A stretch of 64,000 nt of DNA from Actinernus sp. WN-2022 (GCA_030867875.1 JAOWCC010000064.1:35734802-35798801), one strand, 5' to 3'. Shown: positions 1 through 9,409, numbered from the stretch's first letter. The notes: a model not told the origin generated them from the sequence alone. Numbers and translations are program-made.

Positions 1-194
1 GCTCTTTATCGCAGCTCGCGTCCATATCAGGTATTTATTAACTGAAATGGCTGTTGGTTATATACCCTCATTCCCAAAACTGATCTGCTCATTATATTAC
101 AGAACTATAAAGGGAACTGTTGGAAGCCTTTAATTTCTCGAACCAAAACCTCGGCCGTGAGAGGATTCTTGTTTAAGTTGATATTGCTTCGCTC

Positions 195-345
195 ATCATA
201 AATTCTGACAGCCAAAAACACGCTCAATATTATTTTAGTGCATGTTGGCCTACAGATCACGGTGTTTGAGCTGGTATGTATTATGACCGAGAGGGCATAA
301 AACCTACGAAATGTACCTCAAACAAGAATACCGTCCGATGGCAAA
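195..345. repeat. dispersed repeat shared with 58.7 kb
   Basis: This stretch is the inverted counterpart of about 58690-58830. Both contain the block GGCCTACAGATCACGGTGTT, a CAAAAACACG block and a GGTATGTATTATGACCGAGAG block in the same order. At 58.7 kb the repeat continues into a CCCGAGT hairpin motif. It is a two-copy dispersed repeat within this window, probably a MITE or other non-autonomous element. No coding potential is seen. The rest of 1-760 shows nothing recognisable apart from a possible SINE tail near 693-718. Confidence 0.6.
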
Positions 346-765
346 ATCTATCAGCGCCACGAGGTCAACAAATCGACAAAGAAATGCATATCTATATAAA
401 CACGCAATGATTTCAACCTCACCGTACCTTAATTCATGACCTGACAAGACACTGTTCAGTTTCACTTTCACTCTCAGCTTTGCTCTTGAGTTTGAGTTCG
501 GCTTTGTTAAAGACTTCTTATTCAGTTGTATGGTATTGTGCAGTATATTTGAGTATACCAATCCACAGAGATTCCAATAACAAAGCCGTGGCGAAAGAGA
601 AGCTTAAACGAGAAATATTTTGTCCTCCTAGAAAAACACAACATATTGCCCTTTCTATCGAAGAAGCCTTGGTTTCAGCAGAAAGGAAAACGCTAAATTC
701 CAATTCGATATGTGTGGATCTTTGAGTCCTTCAGGTCCGGCGTCGTGTCGTACATCTATATAAAA

Positions 766-1126
766 TCACAGGCCATCTGGGTAAAAAACGCGGTCCTTCG
801 GCTCCGACAAGAGCGCCAGTTGCAATATCCTGAGCCTGTTGGAAGGCTTTCGCACGAGTGAAGTTAAATAAAACATTAAACTGCTTACATTTGAGAGATG
901 GGACTCCAAATTTGAGAGAGATTTGCTCGCGGATCCACCATTTTGATTTACTGTATTAAATTGTGTAAATAAATTAACCTGGCGAGTGTTACGTGACCAG
1001 CACAGTGCGATCTGATTGGTTTGAATTTGACCTTTAACGCATGCGCAGAAGCCGTCTGACATGAAATAAAAAATAATAACGACTTGCATTTTAAGACTCG
1101 GTGCTGCCACAGGCAGCCCGAGTAAT
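766..1126 (-). mobile_element. hairpin-ended non-autonomous element (ACTCGG...CCGAGT family)
   Basis: The right end is a hairpin at 1096-1123: ACTCGG, GCTGCC, an ACA loop, GGCAGC, then CCGAGT. Inward lie a T-rich stretch, GCGCATGCG, and a CCAAT box in ACCAATCAGAT-type context, read on the minus strand. The same head of about 180 bp recurs at 63687-63870; related hairpins are at 49580 and 55496. Sequence immediately right of 1124 matches the 3' flank of cysteine-rich gene A (3719 onward), so the element sits against a copy of that flank. The left end is uncertain. The position of the hairpin at one end only suggests a Helitron-like element, but this is inference. Confidence 0.5.
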
Positions 1127-1310
1127 AAGAGCTATCCATGAAGACGAGGAACTACTGGATCAAAAATAGACATCGAATAAATAGCACCTGTTGACAATGA
1201 TGACTGCTGTTAATTAGAAAGTTCTAGTTCTCATGTCAATTGTACGCTGGCGTTTACTAATGTAAGTTTCTGTCATTAAACAAGATATCGATATTAAACT
1301 ATTATACATA
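1124..1310 (+). repeat. stranded copy of the gene A 3' flank
   Basis: Starting AATAAGAGCTATCCATGAAG, this block matches 3719-3790 plus 4075-4140 downstream of gene A, and 5930-6075 (inverted) downstream of gene B. It lacks the 185-bp palindrome present at 3890-4074, so it gives the empty-site state of that insertion. No exon of the peptide gene is recognisable upstream, because the hairpin element ends exactly at this border. It records a third duplication event of the peptide locus. Confidence 0.7.
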
Positions 1311-2043
1311 CACGGCTATTTCAACTGATTAATGTTGTCTGGGAGATGGGGCATTAGGGAATAGGGTATCAGAGCGTAAGTCATTTTTAAAATGTCGTAC
1401 GGCTGAACACAGGCTAAAAATGGACAAATAAACGGTAAACTAAGTCTTCTATAACTCGTAACCATAATTCACTTCGGTCCAGTGGGAATACCCCAATGAT
1501 CTATTCCCTAATGTCAGAAGATATTATCTGTTTCTAGAAGCGAACAGTTTCCGTACTTAGCACCGTAGATATTTATTCTTCGGCTGTAAAAATGGTTAAG
1601 GAACCTTATTTTTATTATTTAGACGTCTACCGTTCAGCGCTCTGATAGGTCAACGAAACTCAAAAACGTTCGATTCAAGTTTAGCTGTGTTTCTTATTCA
1701 GTTCTCTTCTAAGGCTTAAAAATCCGCTTTAGACTGTAAATTATCCGCTTTTTCTCTGCCATTTACCTCGGCACTAATATGATCTGGATGATTATAAAGT
1801 ACCTTCTCGATAAAACATTTTCTAACGTCACAAAAAAAAACACAGAAAAGCTGTTCTCACTTGAGAGAACATGTGTTAAGATCAATTTCCTGAACAACAG
1901 TTCAATTAAACAGCTTCACATAATTTTTGTGAGAGGCCCAAGGACACCGCCATTAGAAGCTTCCAGAAGTTGGTTTATAGTTATCTTTATCTGTCAAGAA
2001 ATGAGACTAGATAAACACGGTGAAGACAATTCAGGATATGAAA
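1311..2043. other. no gene recognised
   Basis: No supported exon is seen here. A block around 1525-1560 (GATATTATCTGTTTCTAGAAGCGAACAGTTTCC) resembles the palindromic repeats at 4240 and 4428. The remainder is unique-looking AT-rich sequence with an A-run near 1831. Confidence 0.4.
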
Positions 2044-2262
2044 CAGGGGCGTAGCCAGGGGGAGGTTACTGGGGTTCAAACTCCACCCCTTTTTTCCAGA
2101 GGAAAACACCCTTCTCCCTCAATTTTCCAAGCAAGAAGTAAAAATGAAATAAAGAAAAGAAAAGCGAAAAAGAAAGAGCGACCTTGGATTTCCCTGGGTT
2201 GCATGCCCACGGACCCGCCTAGCGGTTATGAACTGTCCTACTTCACTCTGACTACGCCTCTG
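2044..2262. mobile_element. hAT-like MITE
   Basis: The ends are inverted: CAGGGGCGTAGCCAG on the left and CTGACTACGCCTCTG on the right. The CAGNGGCGTAG start is typical of hAT-superfamily termini. The element is about 219 bp with no transposase reading frame. A convincing 8-bp target duplication is not visible in the flanks, so the superfamily call rests on the termini alone. Confidence 0.55.
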
Positions 2263-2387
2263 TGAATCAATGATTTTCAGCTGAAGCAACTTTTCTTTTT
2301 CTTTTTATCAATTAGGCTTCTGCCAATTACCTTTATACTTTAAACAACTGAAAAGCAACTGAATTTTCCGTGATCAATTAGTTTATT

Positions 2388-2520
2388 AATTTTAAGAGCC
2401 ACTTTACTTTGAATGGGATTGGCATTTTCCAGATAATTAAAATCCTCTTCATATTTAAATTCTCTAAAATATGACTATAAAAAGAAGACGGGTTTCGATC
2501 ATTGTTAGTTCTTGAGTCCA
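2388..2520 (+). promoter_or_regulatory. promoter cassette of peptide gene A
   Basis: Three blocks precede gene A: AATTTTAAGAGCCACTTTAC at 2388-2407, a TATA box CTATAAAAAG at 2475-2484, and a block with TTCGATCATTGTTAGTTC near 2495-2515 that should hold the start site about 30 bp below the TATA box. The same TATA and start-site blocks occur, in the same spacing, before gene B (7080 downward) and gene C (13156 downward). The TTAAGAGCCAC block recurs at about 7157-7176, 13546-13570 and 15303-15326. Conservation of non-coding blocks across paralogues supports a functional promoter. Confidence 0.7.
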
Positions 2521-2578
2521 AATAAGAGCAAATAGACTAAGCTCAATCGTCCATCGTTGAGTGTGAAGTGCGTGCATC

Positions 2579-2686
2579 ATGAATCTTGCCTGTTTCATTG
2601 GTGCGGTTGTTATTCTAAGTGCAGTGGTTTGGACGGATGGCTATAACTGTATTTGTAATAGCAAAGCATATCCTTGTGGAAAACCT
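2579..2686 (+). CDS. peptide gene A, exon 1: signal peptide plus first cysteine module
   Basis: The exon opens with ATG at 2579 and encodes a hydrophobic signal peptide of about 21 residues (core FIGAVVILSAVVW, then TDG). The mature part begins with a C-x-C-x6-C pattern (CICNSKAYPC) and GKP. It ends at a good donor, CCT|GTATGT, in phase 0. Reading into the intron gives V-C-K-L and a stop at 2729. Exons 2 and 3 begin in the same phase with TGT, so splicing supplies the next cysteine. The whole gene would encode about 95 residues. The family is not recognised; a secreted venom-type, antimicrobial or structural peptide is possible. Confidence 0.75.
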
Positions 2687-3180
2687 GTATGTAAACTCTA
2701 TGACGCAGATATTCTAAAAGTCGTTAGTTAATGTGCATGTTTAAGTTAGACTCAGCTTACAGTGTACAAGTCTACGGGGAAGAGATTCCCATTGTCCGGG
2801 GGTAGGGCTAGTACTATTGGTTTACGCTTCATGGTATGTTTTGGCTTCAAATTTAGAACATTGTATGACGTAGCGGTTTCCCGGAATAGCTAGTAGTTTT
2901 AGGTACTCGAAATCATGTCAGCCACCCAAATGATCACTAAATTATAAAACTGAACCACTTTCTAAATCCAATGTTCATTTAATGTTTAACCCGTTAGCTA
3001 CAAAATCTCCAAACCGACACTAAATACACAGAAACTCAATAAGTGAACCAGAACTGAAAGAGATGGTCCAGCCGTTGAATCATAGTCATAGCTTGCAGGG
3101 TATAACCCTTGGACTTTAGAAGGAGATTATTAGCTCTTATACGTGTTTGCTTCAAAATGAGTTTGCTTGTTGTATTACAG

Positions 3181-3270
3181 TGTAGCAGAAAGCGAGATCA
3201 AGTGAATCATGAATACGATATAGCTAACAGTTGTCGTTGTGGTGGCAGTCCATGGCCATGTGGTAAAAGG
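3181..3270 (+). CDS. peptide gene A, exon 2: second cysteine module
   Basis: The acceptor TTGTATTACAG ends at 3180 and the donor AAAAGG|GTATGC follows 3270. The exon is exactly 90 nt, phase 0 at both ends, so it can be duplicated or lost without breaking frame. It starts C-S-RKRDQ and ends with a C-x-C-x7-C-x3 module (CRCGGSPWPCGKR). It therefore carries the tail of one module and the head of the next. Gene B lacks this exon, so A looks like a two-module expansion of a one-module ancestor. The KR and RKR runs could be processing sites (inference). Confidence 0.72.
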
Positions 3271-3600
3271 GTATGCAAACTCATTGAGAAATTAAACAAA
3301 TGTAAAGTATTGTTAATCTATGATTCTAAACAACTTGTAGCTCTACAACCGCCGTCTCCCCCCTCCCCCCCCCCCCCCCCCCCCCCCCCCATCTCCCTCA
3401 AGGAAAAAAAGGGTGTCCGGCACAATCCACCCGTCAACAGAATGTCCACACAGAGAGGTTAACAGCACAGGCAGCCCCTTCAGAACAGTTAGAAAATAAA
3501 TCGATCAATTTTCAACATAGGTATTCTTACATCCAATTGTTTGTTTTCTAAAGATTGCTTTCAACTGAGTTGATGTTATGTTTTGCTTACTATATTACAG
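3271..3600 (+). other. intron 2 of gene A with poly-C tract
   Basis: This intron runs between GTATGC and TATATTACAG. It contains a C-rich tract of about 30 bases at 3361-3390. Reading through the donor gives V-C-K-L and an open frame that becomes proline-rich across the C tract. That frame is judged to be unspliced intron, not a real protein end. The similarity of the intron start to intron 1 (GTATGtAAACTC) shows that exon and intron boundary were duplicated together. Confidence 0.6.
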
Positions 3601-3690
3601 TGTGGCAGAAAGCGAGATCAAGCGGATCATCGCATTAGCAAGAGAGCAAGAAATTCTATTTGCCTGGCAGCGAGATCTATGAACTGTTAA
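3601..3690 (+). CDS. peptide gene A, exon 3: terminal exon
   Basis: The acceptor TATATTACAG ends at 3600. The exon begins in phase 0 with C-G-RKRDQ, continues through a basic stretch (SKRARNS) and ends with two more cysteines, the last being the C-terminal residue before TAA at 3688-3690. A polyadenylation signal AATAAA lies at 3717-3722. The exon is nearly identical to the terminal exon of gene B at 6204-6115, which supports the splice junctions in both genes. Confidence 0.75.
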   Translation, partial: CGRKRDQADHRISKRARNSICLAARSMNC

Positions 3691-3889
3691 TTATAGCTAT
3701 CATTTACTTTTAACCAAATAAATAAGAGCTATCCATGAAGATAAAGAACCACTGGATTATAGAAACCGAATAAATGGCACCTGTTGACGATGATGGGCCG
3801 CATGTTAGATAACTATGTAAGGTTAATGTGTCTTCCCTCTGTAAATAAAGAATATTGTATGGTATTGTATTATGATCACTGCTGTTAAT

Positions 3890-4074
3890 AGTCACTTCCG
3901 CGATATGCAGTACTTGTCACGCACAAAGGTTTCAATACGAGGCACCGTGCTAAATTAAATTTATTCTTTTCTCTGTGAAAAGAATAACTGTGAAAAGAAT
4001 AAACTTAATTTAGCACGGAGCCTCGTATTGAAACCTTTGTGCGTGACAAGTAAAGCATATCGCGGAAGTGGGCT
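3890..4074. mobile_element. palindromic MITE, 185 bp
   Basis: Two arms of about 80 bp are near-perfect inverted repeats, beginning CACTTCCGCGATATGC and containing CTTGTCACGCACAAAGG. They meet in an A/T-rich centre near 3975. Comparison with the paralogous empty sites at 1124-1310 and 5930-6100 places the insertion inside ctgttaat/tag and shows a 2-bp target duplication (AT, or TA if the ends are read one base differently). No coding capacity. Confidence 0.85.
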
Positions 4075-4213
4075 ATTAGAAAGTTCTAGTTCTCATGTCA
4101 ATCATACGCTGGCTGTTAACTAATGTATTCTGTCATTAAACATAAATATTAAACTATTATACATATATACCAACAAGAATGTGGTTCAATTGATGACTGA
4201 ATTAGAAAAGGCG

Positions 4214-4325
4214 AGTCTTTAGGAATTATGTTCCGAGTATATTATCTGTTCCTAGCAGCGAACTGTTTCCGAGAGCGAAGTTCTAGCAAAACTGTGAGTT
4301 TCGAGGAACAAATAATGTCCAAGGA
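4214..4325. repeat. degenerate copy of the 4.43-kb palindrome
   Basis: The order of blocks (ATTATCTGTTCC, GCAGCGAACTG, TTTCCGAGAGCGAAG, GAGGAACAAATAATGTCC) matches the palindrome at 4428-4510. A shorter copy is visible near 1525. It is a dispersed inverted-repeat family with at least three members here. Confidence 0.6.
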
Positions 4326-4427
4326 CAAATATTAGCTCATACTTCAAAGCCACAAAGTAGGTTAACTATAAATACAATAACCTATTCGTGGCGTCGAAAT
4401 ATCAGTGCCCTAATATTTCGTCCGCAG

Positions 4428-4510
4428 ACATTATCTGATCCGAGAAGAGAACAGTTCCCGAGAGCGAAGCTCGAGGGAAACCACTGTGAGCTTCGAGGAT
4501 CAGATAATGT
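4428..4510. mobile_element. short palindromic element
   Basis: ACATTATCTGATCC at the left is mirrored by GGATCAGATAATGT at the right, with GAGCGAAGCTCGAGG near the centre. About 83 bp, no coding capacity, foldback structure typical of a small MITE. Confidence 0.65.
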
Positions 4511-4721
4511 CCACGGAAACATATCAGGGTATATTTCAACGTCACAATGTAGGTTATTGTTGTTATCATCATTCAAATATTTTCTTTGACGCGCACTTAT
4601 GCCCTCACAGGGGGCTGATATTCGCTGATATTTCCTGCTCGCAGAGAGAAAATATCGGGTCACGTGACGCATTCAACCAATCATGCGCAAGGGGAAATAT
4701 TTAATGGGTTATACTGTCAAC

Positions 4722-5322
4722 TAGTATATACCACACCAGTGAATATCACTTTTCGCGCGCTCTGATTGGCTACTCAAACAGTGAATTTGATTTCATATTC
4801 ACCTCCAAGCAAAGCAGCGATCATTTCGCGCGAGAAAATAAAATAACTATTTGGCGCTGGCTATTCACCTGGAGTGTGGTATATGCTAAAACAATTATTC
4901 ACCTCAGTGTTGGCGAATAGTGGTGGATATTTACCTCGCCGAAGCGGCTCGATCGGTAAATATCCACCACTATTCACCTCCACTTCAGTGAATAATTGTT
5001 AAATATTTTCTTTTCCGGTAGCCCTTGCGCGCGCAACGCGAACAGAGGGTGTATCCGCTGATATCAAGAGAGCATAAGTATGAGAGAATCTCCAATACGT
5101 GCGCTTGTGCGATGGTAATTAACGATTATTCACCGAAGTGGAGGTGAATAGTGGTGGATAGTTTATTTTATTTTCTGTCAAATTGACAAAAATTCGCGCG
5201 AGATTATCGCTGCTAAGCTCAGAGGTGAATATGAAAATAATCATATTCATATATCATATTCACTGTTTGAGTAGCCAGTCAAAGCGCGCGAAAAGTGATA
5301 TTCACTGGTGTGGTATATACTA
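4722..5322. mobile_element. foldback MITE with TAGTATATACCACACCAGTG termini
   Basis: The left terminus TAGTATATACCACACCAGTG is mirrored by CACTGGTGTGGTATATACTA at 5303-5322. The homology of the arms continues through a TTTTCGCGCGC block, a TGATTGGCTACTCAAACAG block (inverted CCAAT box) and a GCAGCGAT block. A nested inner palindrome at about 4905-5000 repeats GGTGAATAGTGGTGGATATTTACC. A diverged member of the same family is at 28871-29130. About 600 bp without a transposase. Confidence 0.8.
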
Positions 5323-5515
5323 ATGTCTAATAAATCTATTTTTAGTAACCGAAAGCAGCTGAGCTGAAGCAAGTGCGCGAGCGCGCGACAAGAATCTCCA
5401 TGGCGGGAAAATATTTTCGCGCCCTATCGCGCAATGAAATTGTTAATGTTGTCGATCACTCGCGCACTCTGCTTCAGCTGCTTCCGGTTACCAAAAATAG
5501 ATTTTATTAAACATT
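5323..5515. mobile_element. palindromic MITE abutting the 4.7-kb foldback element
   Basis: The arms AATCTATTTTTAGTAACCG and CGGTTACCAAAAATAGATT are inverted, followed inward by CAGCTGaGCTGAAGC and its mirror. It starts at the base where the preceding foldback element ends, so two MITEs sit back to back. No coding capacity. Confidence 0.75.
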
Positions 5516-6114
5516 ATCATCGCACACCGCGCGGTATAAAATCCCCTCTCTTACTTACATTAATTGCTAATATATGTCGTGTGGCGGAGAGCAAATATCG
5601 GATCACGTGAGACATTCCACCAATCACGCGGTAGATAAATATTTGATGGCATAGAAGGGTGGTTAATGTCAAATTACGGTATGGTGCACAGTGAATGTAA
5701 AAACGTTTTTATGAAGTTGACAGAAGCAGGTAAATTTCTCGTATTAATCTAGTTTTAGTACAATACCATTTACTGTCCGGCGAAACATTAACTTAAGCGA
5801 TCTTGATCTTGTAAACGTTTTTACTCACCATTTTTGGATTCACAGATCTACGTATTAACATTATATTTCCTAAAGACCCACCCTTTTTAATCCACAAACT
5901 CGTTCGTATATATGTATAATATTTTAATATTGATATATTGTTTCATGACAGAATACATTAGTTAACAGCCAGCGTATGACATGAGAACTAGAACGTTCTA
6001 ATTAACAGCAGTCATCATCATCAACAGGTGCAATTTATTCGGTTTCTATAATCCAGTGGTTCTTTATCTTCATGAATAGCTCTTATTTATTTGGTTAAAA
6101 GTAAATGATAGCTA

Positions 6115-6204
6115 TTAACAGTTCATAGATCTCGCTGCCAGGCAAATAGAATCTCTTGCTCTCTTGCTAATGCGATGATCCGCTTGATCTCGCTTTCTGC
6201 CACA
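6115..6204 (-). CDS. peptide gene B, exon 2: terminal exon
   Basis: On the minus strand the acceptor TATATTGCAG precedes 6204. The exon starts C-G-RKRDQ, is basic, and ends in cysteine and TAA at 6117-6115. It differs from the terminal exon of gene A at very few positions. The 3' flank below 6115 also matches that of gene A, including the AATAAATAAGAGCTATtCATG block, so the duplication covered the whole 3' half of the gene. Confidence 0.75.
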   Translation of the reverse strand, partial: CGRKRDQADHRISKRARDSICLAARSMNC

Positions 6205-6379
6205 CTGCAATATAGTAAGCAAAACAAAACATCAACTCAGTTGAAAGCAATCTTTAGAAACGAAAAACAAGATAGCAGTTTCTTTTGGATGTACAGGATA
6301 CCGTTGTTGAAAATAAATTGTTTTATTAATTATTTTGCAGCTGTTCTGAAGAGGCTGCTGATGCTTTAACCCTAGTTAA

Positions 6380-6540
6380 TATCGAACTCTCTGTGTGGAC
6401 ATTCTGTCGAGGGGCTGTGCGCGGAGACGGGGCTGCTGATGCTTTAACCCTAGCCGTTAATATCGAACTCTCTGTGTGGACATTCTGTCGAGGGGCTGTG
6501 CGCGGAGACGTGGCTGCTGATGCTTTAACCCTAGTTAATC
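6380..6540. repeat. direct repeat in gene B intron
   Basis: A block of about 85 bp starting GGCTGCTGATGCTTTAACCC and containing GTGTGGACATTCTGTCGAGG is present twice in tandem (about 6351-6434 and 6428-6520) with a third partial start near 6510. It lies in the intron of gene B. Related sequence (GAATGTCCACACAGAGAGG) is in intron 2 of gene A near 3440, so the repeat expanded after the A/B duplication. Confidence 0.65.
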
Positions 6541-6839
6541 ATGCCAACCAGATGCGTAGCTAGAGATTTTTGCATTCTAAGCCCAAGTGTGGTACATCAG
6601 TTATAGTGTGCCATTAATATAGGGGAGGCAGAGGCGCACTAATCTATAGTCATAAATTGTTTGCTGCAGTTTATGGCGAATTAAACTAAGGAGACTAGTG
6701 ATGAGAACTCCGAAGCCCGCGTTGATTAGATTAATGGTAGCTATGTCCCTGCCAACGTTAGCCTTAGTGAGACTTTGTAGTGGTACAATATATTTAGAAA
6801 CATAAAATAACAATACTTTTACATGTTTGAGTTGCATAC

Positions 6840-6977
6840 CCGTTTTAGACATGGCCATGGATTCCCATTGCAGAGACAACTGGTAGCCATATCGCTCTCA
6901 GCAATCCCATCTGTCCAAACCACTGCACTAAGAAAGAAAACAACAGCACCAATGAAACAAGTAGTGGCAAGATTCAT
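6840..6977 (-). CDS. peptide gene B, exon 1: signal peptide plus cysteine module
   Basis: ATG at 6977 (minus) opens 46 codons ending at the donor CGG|GTATGCAAC. The signal peptide matches gene A (MNLA start, LSAVVWTDG end). The mature N-terminus is a C-x-C-x7-C module (CLCNGNPWPC) followed by LKR. Joined in phase 0 to the exon at 6204-6115 it would give about 75 residues, with one module instead of two. It has the same promoter blocks as gene A. Secreted; function unknown, with toxin-like or antimicrobial peptide as possible classes. Confidence 0.75.
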
Positions 6978-7034
6978 CACGCACTTCACAGTCAACGATG
7001 GACGATTGATCTTAATCTATTTGTTCTTCTCTGG

Positions 7035-7176
7035 ACTCGAGAACTAACAATGATCGAAACCTGTCTCCTTTTTTATAGCCATATTTTACCAAATTTACCA
7101 AATTTAAATATGAACAGCATTTTAATATTATTTGCAGAATGTCAATCATGCTGAAAGTAAAGTGGCTCTTAAAATT
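7035..7176 (-). promoter_or_regulatory. promoter cassette of peptide gene B
   Basis: Minus-strand order: the AAGTGGCTCTTAAAATTAA block (7157-7176), TATA box GGCTATAAAAAAG (7068-7080) and the TTTCGATCATTGTTAGTTCT start-site block (7040-7060). All match gene A closely, whereas intervening sequence is less conserved. Confidence 0.7.
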
Positions 7177-7199
7177 AACGTACTACTTGATGACGCGAA

Positions 7200-8045
7200 A
7201 TTTACAAGAACACTTTGCTCTTCTGAAGGCAAGTGCATTTTGAAGTTTCATGGAAAGAAAATGAAATAGTTGCTTCTGATCAGCTAAAAATCATTGTTTC
7301 ATCCCCGTAATTTCTTCAAATTTATTTCCTCGCCGATATTTCTGCTAATAATGAATGCAGACAAGGAGAAAAGGCTAATTGGTGTACCTACATCACTATT
7401 GGTTAAAATTAAGTGAGGATAAACTTAAGGTAAGGGCTCTTTCCACACCCCGTTTTGAAAAGTTCGTCATATACAAATTTGCATTGTATTTTCCCGCCTA
7501 ATTTTTCGCAACGGTGGTTTCTATGGCAACGGTATCACCCGTGGGTTTAAGCAACCAGTTTCTACAATTCTGTAAAGTTATATGATTTTTTACTTGAAAG
7601 GTGGTCAAGAAAACACGAAGAAAGAATTTTGCCTCGTTTTCATGTTCAAGCCAAGCTTTTAAAATACACTTGAGGATTTCATGATCTATGAACTAGCTCA
7701 GTTCCGAAGCCATCAGGGTTGACACTTCTAATGTGTCCTTGGGCCTCTCGAGATCTAACAATATTATGTGAAGCTGTTTAATTGAACTGCATGCTGTTCA
7801 AAATGTTGCTCTTAATACATGTTCTGAAAACGTTTGTCTGTAGCCAAGACACCGCCGGGAAACTAGTCCGGATCCGTTCAGCTGTTATTTCAAGTATTTT
7901 CAGCACCTTCCTTTTTATCCTCATAAACAGATAGTTAGTGTCGTCAGGAGCCGGAAAGATCTACGTACTAGTTAAAAAAACGAGCAGGAGTGTTTTATCC
8001 AGTGTGATATAAACTCGAGGGCGCAGCTGGCGCTGACTTCTAAAA
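7200..8045. other. no gene recognised
   Basis: No supported exon. The stretch around 7730-7800 (GTTGACACTT...GGGCCTCTCGAGATCTAAC, TGTGAAGCTGTTTAATTGAAC) is the inverted counterpart of 1896-1960 (CAATTAAACAGCTTCACATAA, GTGAGAGGCCCAAGGACAC), so the A/B inverted duplication extends upstream of both promoters. Confidence 0.5.
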
Positions 8046-8110
8046 CCTGAATATGTTCTGAAATACTGTTATATATAAGACGGTAAGAAATTAAAAGAAC
8101 ATATTTCAGG
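8046..8110. repeat. short inverted repeat
   Basis: CCTGAATATGTTCTGAAAT is mirrored by ATTaaaAGAACATATTTCAGG around an AT-rich loop. It is a 65-bp hairpin of MITE type. Confidence 0.5.
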
Positions 8111-8376
8111 TTCGCTTTCGCAAAAGCGCTCAGTGGAACAACATTATTCATTTTACTGAGACAAGTACTGAATCTCCAAGGAATAAAACCGATGTTTGAT
8201 TGTGAAATGGATTTGAATATGAATTGCTCAGCAATCAGCAGCGGCTGTTGTTTGTTAATGTTGGAATGTTGAGTGGTGTAAACAAAATTGCATAGCTGCT
8301 ATTAGGCTTTGTACGTCATGTAATGACCTGCGCTGTTGAACGACTGCTCCAAAATTCACGTCCCATAATGGTGTAA

Positions 8377-8653
8377 AGGTCGGCACACACGAAGGGACAA
8401 GTCCCGGGGACAAATCCCTTGTTGCGTACATACGAAGGGACAAGTTCCCTCGTGTGAACTAGGAAAAATCTTGTCATTTTGTCCCAGGGACTTGTCCCCT
8501 CAATTCAAACCAGTTTGATTTGAAGGGACAAGTCCTGGGGACAAAACTTTGTCCCCGCGACAATATTTTTCCTAGTTCAGACGAGGGGACAAGTCCCAGG
8601 AACTTGTCCCCGGGACTTGTCCCAGGGACTTGTCCATTCGTGTGTACCGACCT
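8377..8653. mobile_element. MITE with AGGTCGG ends and TAA target duplication
   Basis: The termini AGGTCGGCACACACGAA and TTCGTGTGTACCGACCT are inverted and flanked by TAA on both sides (8374-8376, 8654-8656), as expected for the PIF/Harbinger superfamily (TWA duplications). The interior is built almost entirely of repeated GGGACAAGTCCC palindromes in both orientations. About 277 bp, no transposase. Confidence 0.8.
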
Positions 8654-8932
8654 TAACAGCCATGGGTTATGGGCTGTTATCGCAGTTCGGCCATCTTGGA
8701 TAAAACAATAGTTTTGGCCCCGGTAGCCTCGCACTGGTTGGTTCCAGAACGAGTTTACCGGACGAAAACAAAGGTTTCTATTCTCCTGGGACTCAACATG
8801 GCCGCCGTGCGATAAAATCCCATGAGTTCGGTGCTGAAAGACCAGGTCTACTCATTGCATGCCCGACTGGCTTGGAAGGTCTGCGTGTTTACAGACACTG
8901 ATACAGCACTGATAAAACATCAGTGTGTACAT

Positions 8933-9409
8933 GAGATATAGACAGTGGTGTTTCATCCGGAAATGGATATATAAATAATTATAATGGTTGTAAAATGTTT
9001 AATCTAATGAATGATATGTAATTAGGTTTGTGTGACGATTTTATTGTTAGTTCCTATTTTACACAGTAGTTTAGCAATTGTTATACTATTTTATCATTTT
9101 TATTAGTAGTAGTGATAGTATTGTTATTAGCATTAGTATTATTAGTAGTAGTATTATATTATATAACATGCACATATATATGTGTGTTCTATTGTTATTT
9201 CTTGGCATTTAACAATTTTTTAGAATTTAATTGCAGATGTAATTAGCTAGTCAGGGCTCCTCTTGATAACAGCTACATATGTATACTGAATGGACTACTC
9301 TGAATAAATAAAGGCATCTATCATCTATCTAATGAATAAAAACATTAGTTTTATATCCGATTTGTAGAGTGGCACTGTTGCCCGGATGAAACACCATTGT
9401 CTATATCTC
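8933..9409. mobile_element. MITE with GAGATATAGACAG termini
   Basis: GAGATATAGACAGTGGTGTT at the left is mirrored by AACACCATTGTCTATATCTC at the right, with TCATCCGG/CCGGATGA next inward. The interior is AT-rich with a TAG/TAT microsatellite-like tract at 9090-9160. The terminal motif resembles the TATATCTCATATAGACACTG block of the tandem array at 9836, suggesting related elements. Confidence 0.65.

Noticed and set aside
3109..3462. 117-codon frame with a proline run
   Set aside because: It is exon 2 of gene A read into the intron across a poly-C tract; splice sites on both sides explain the exon better.
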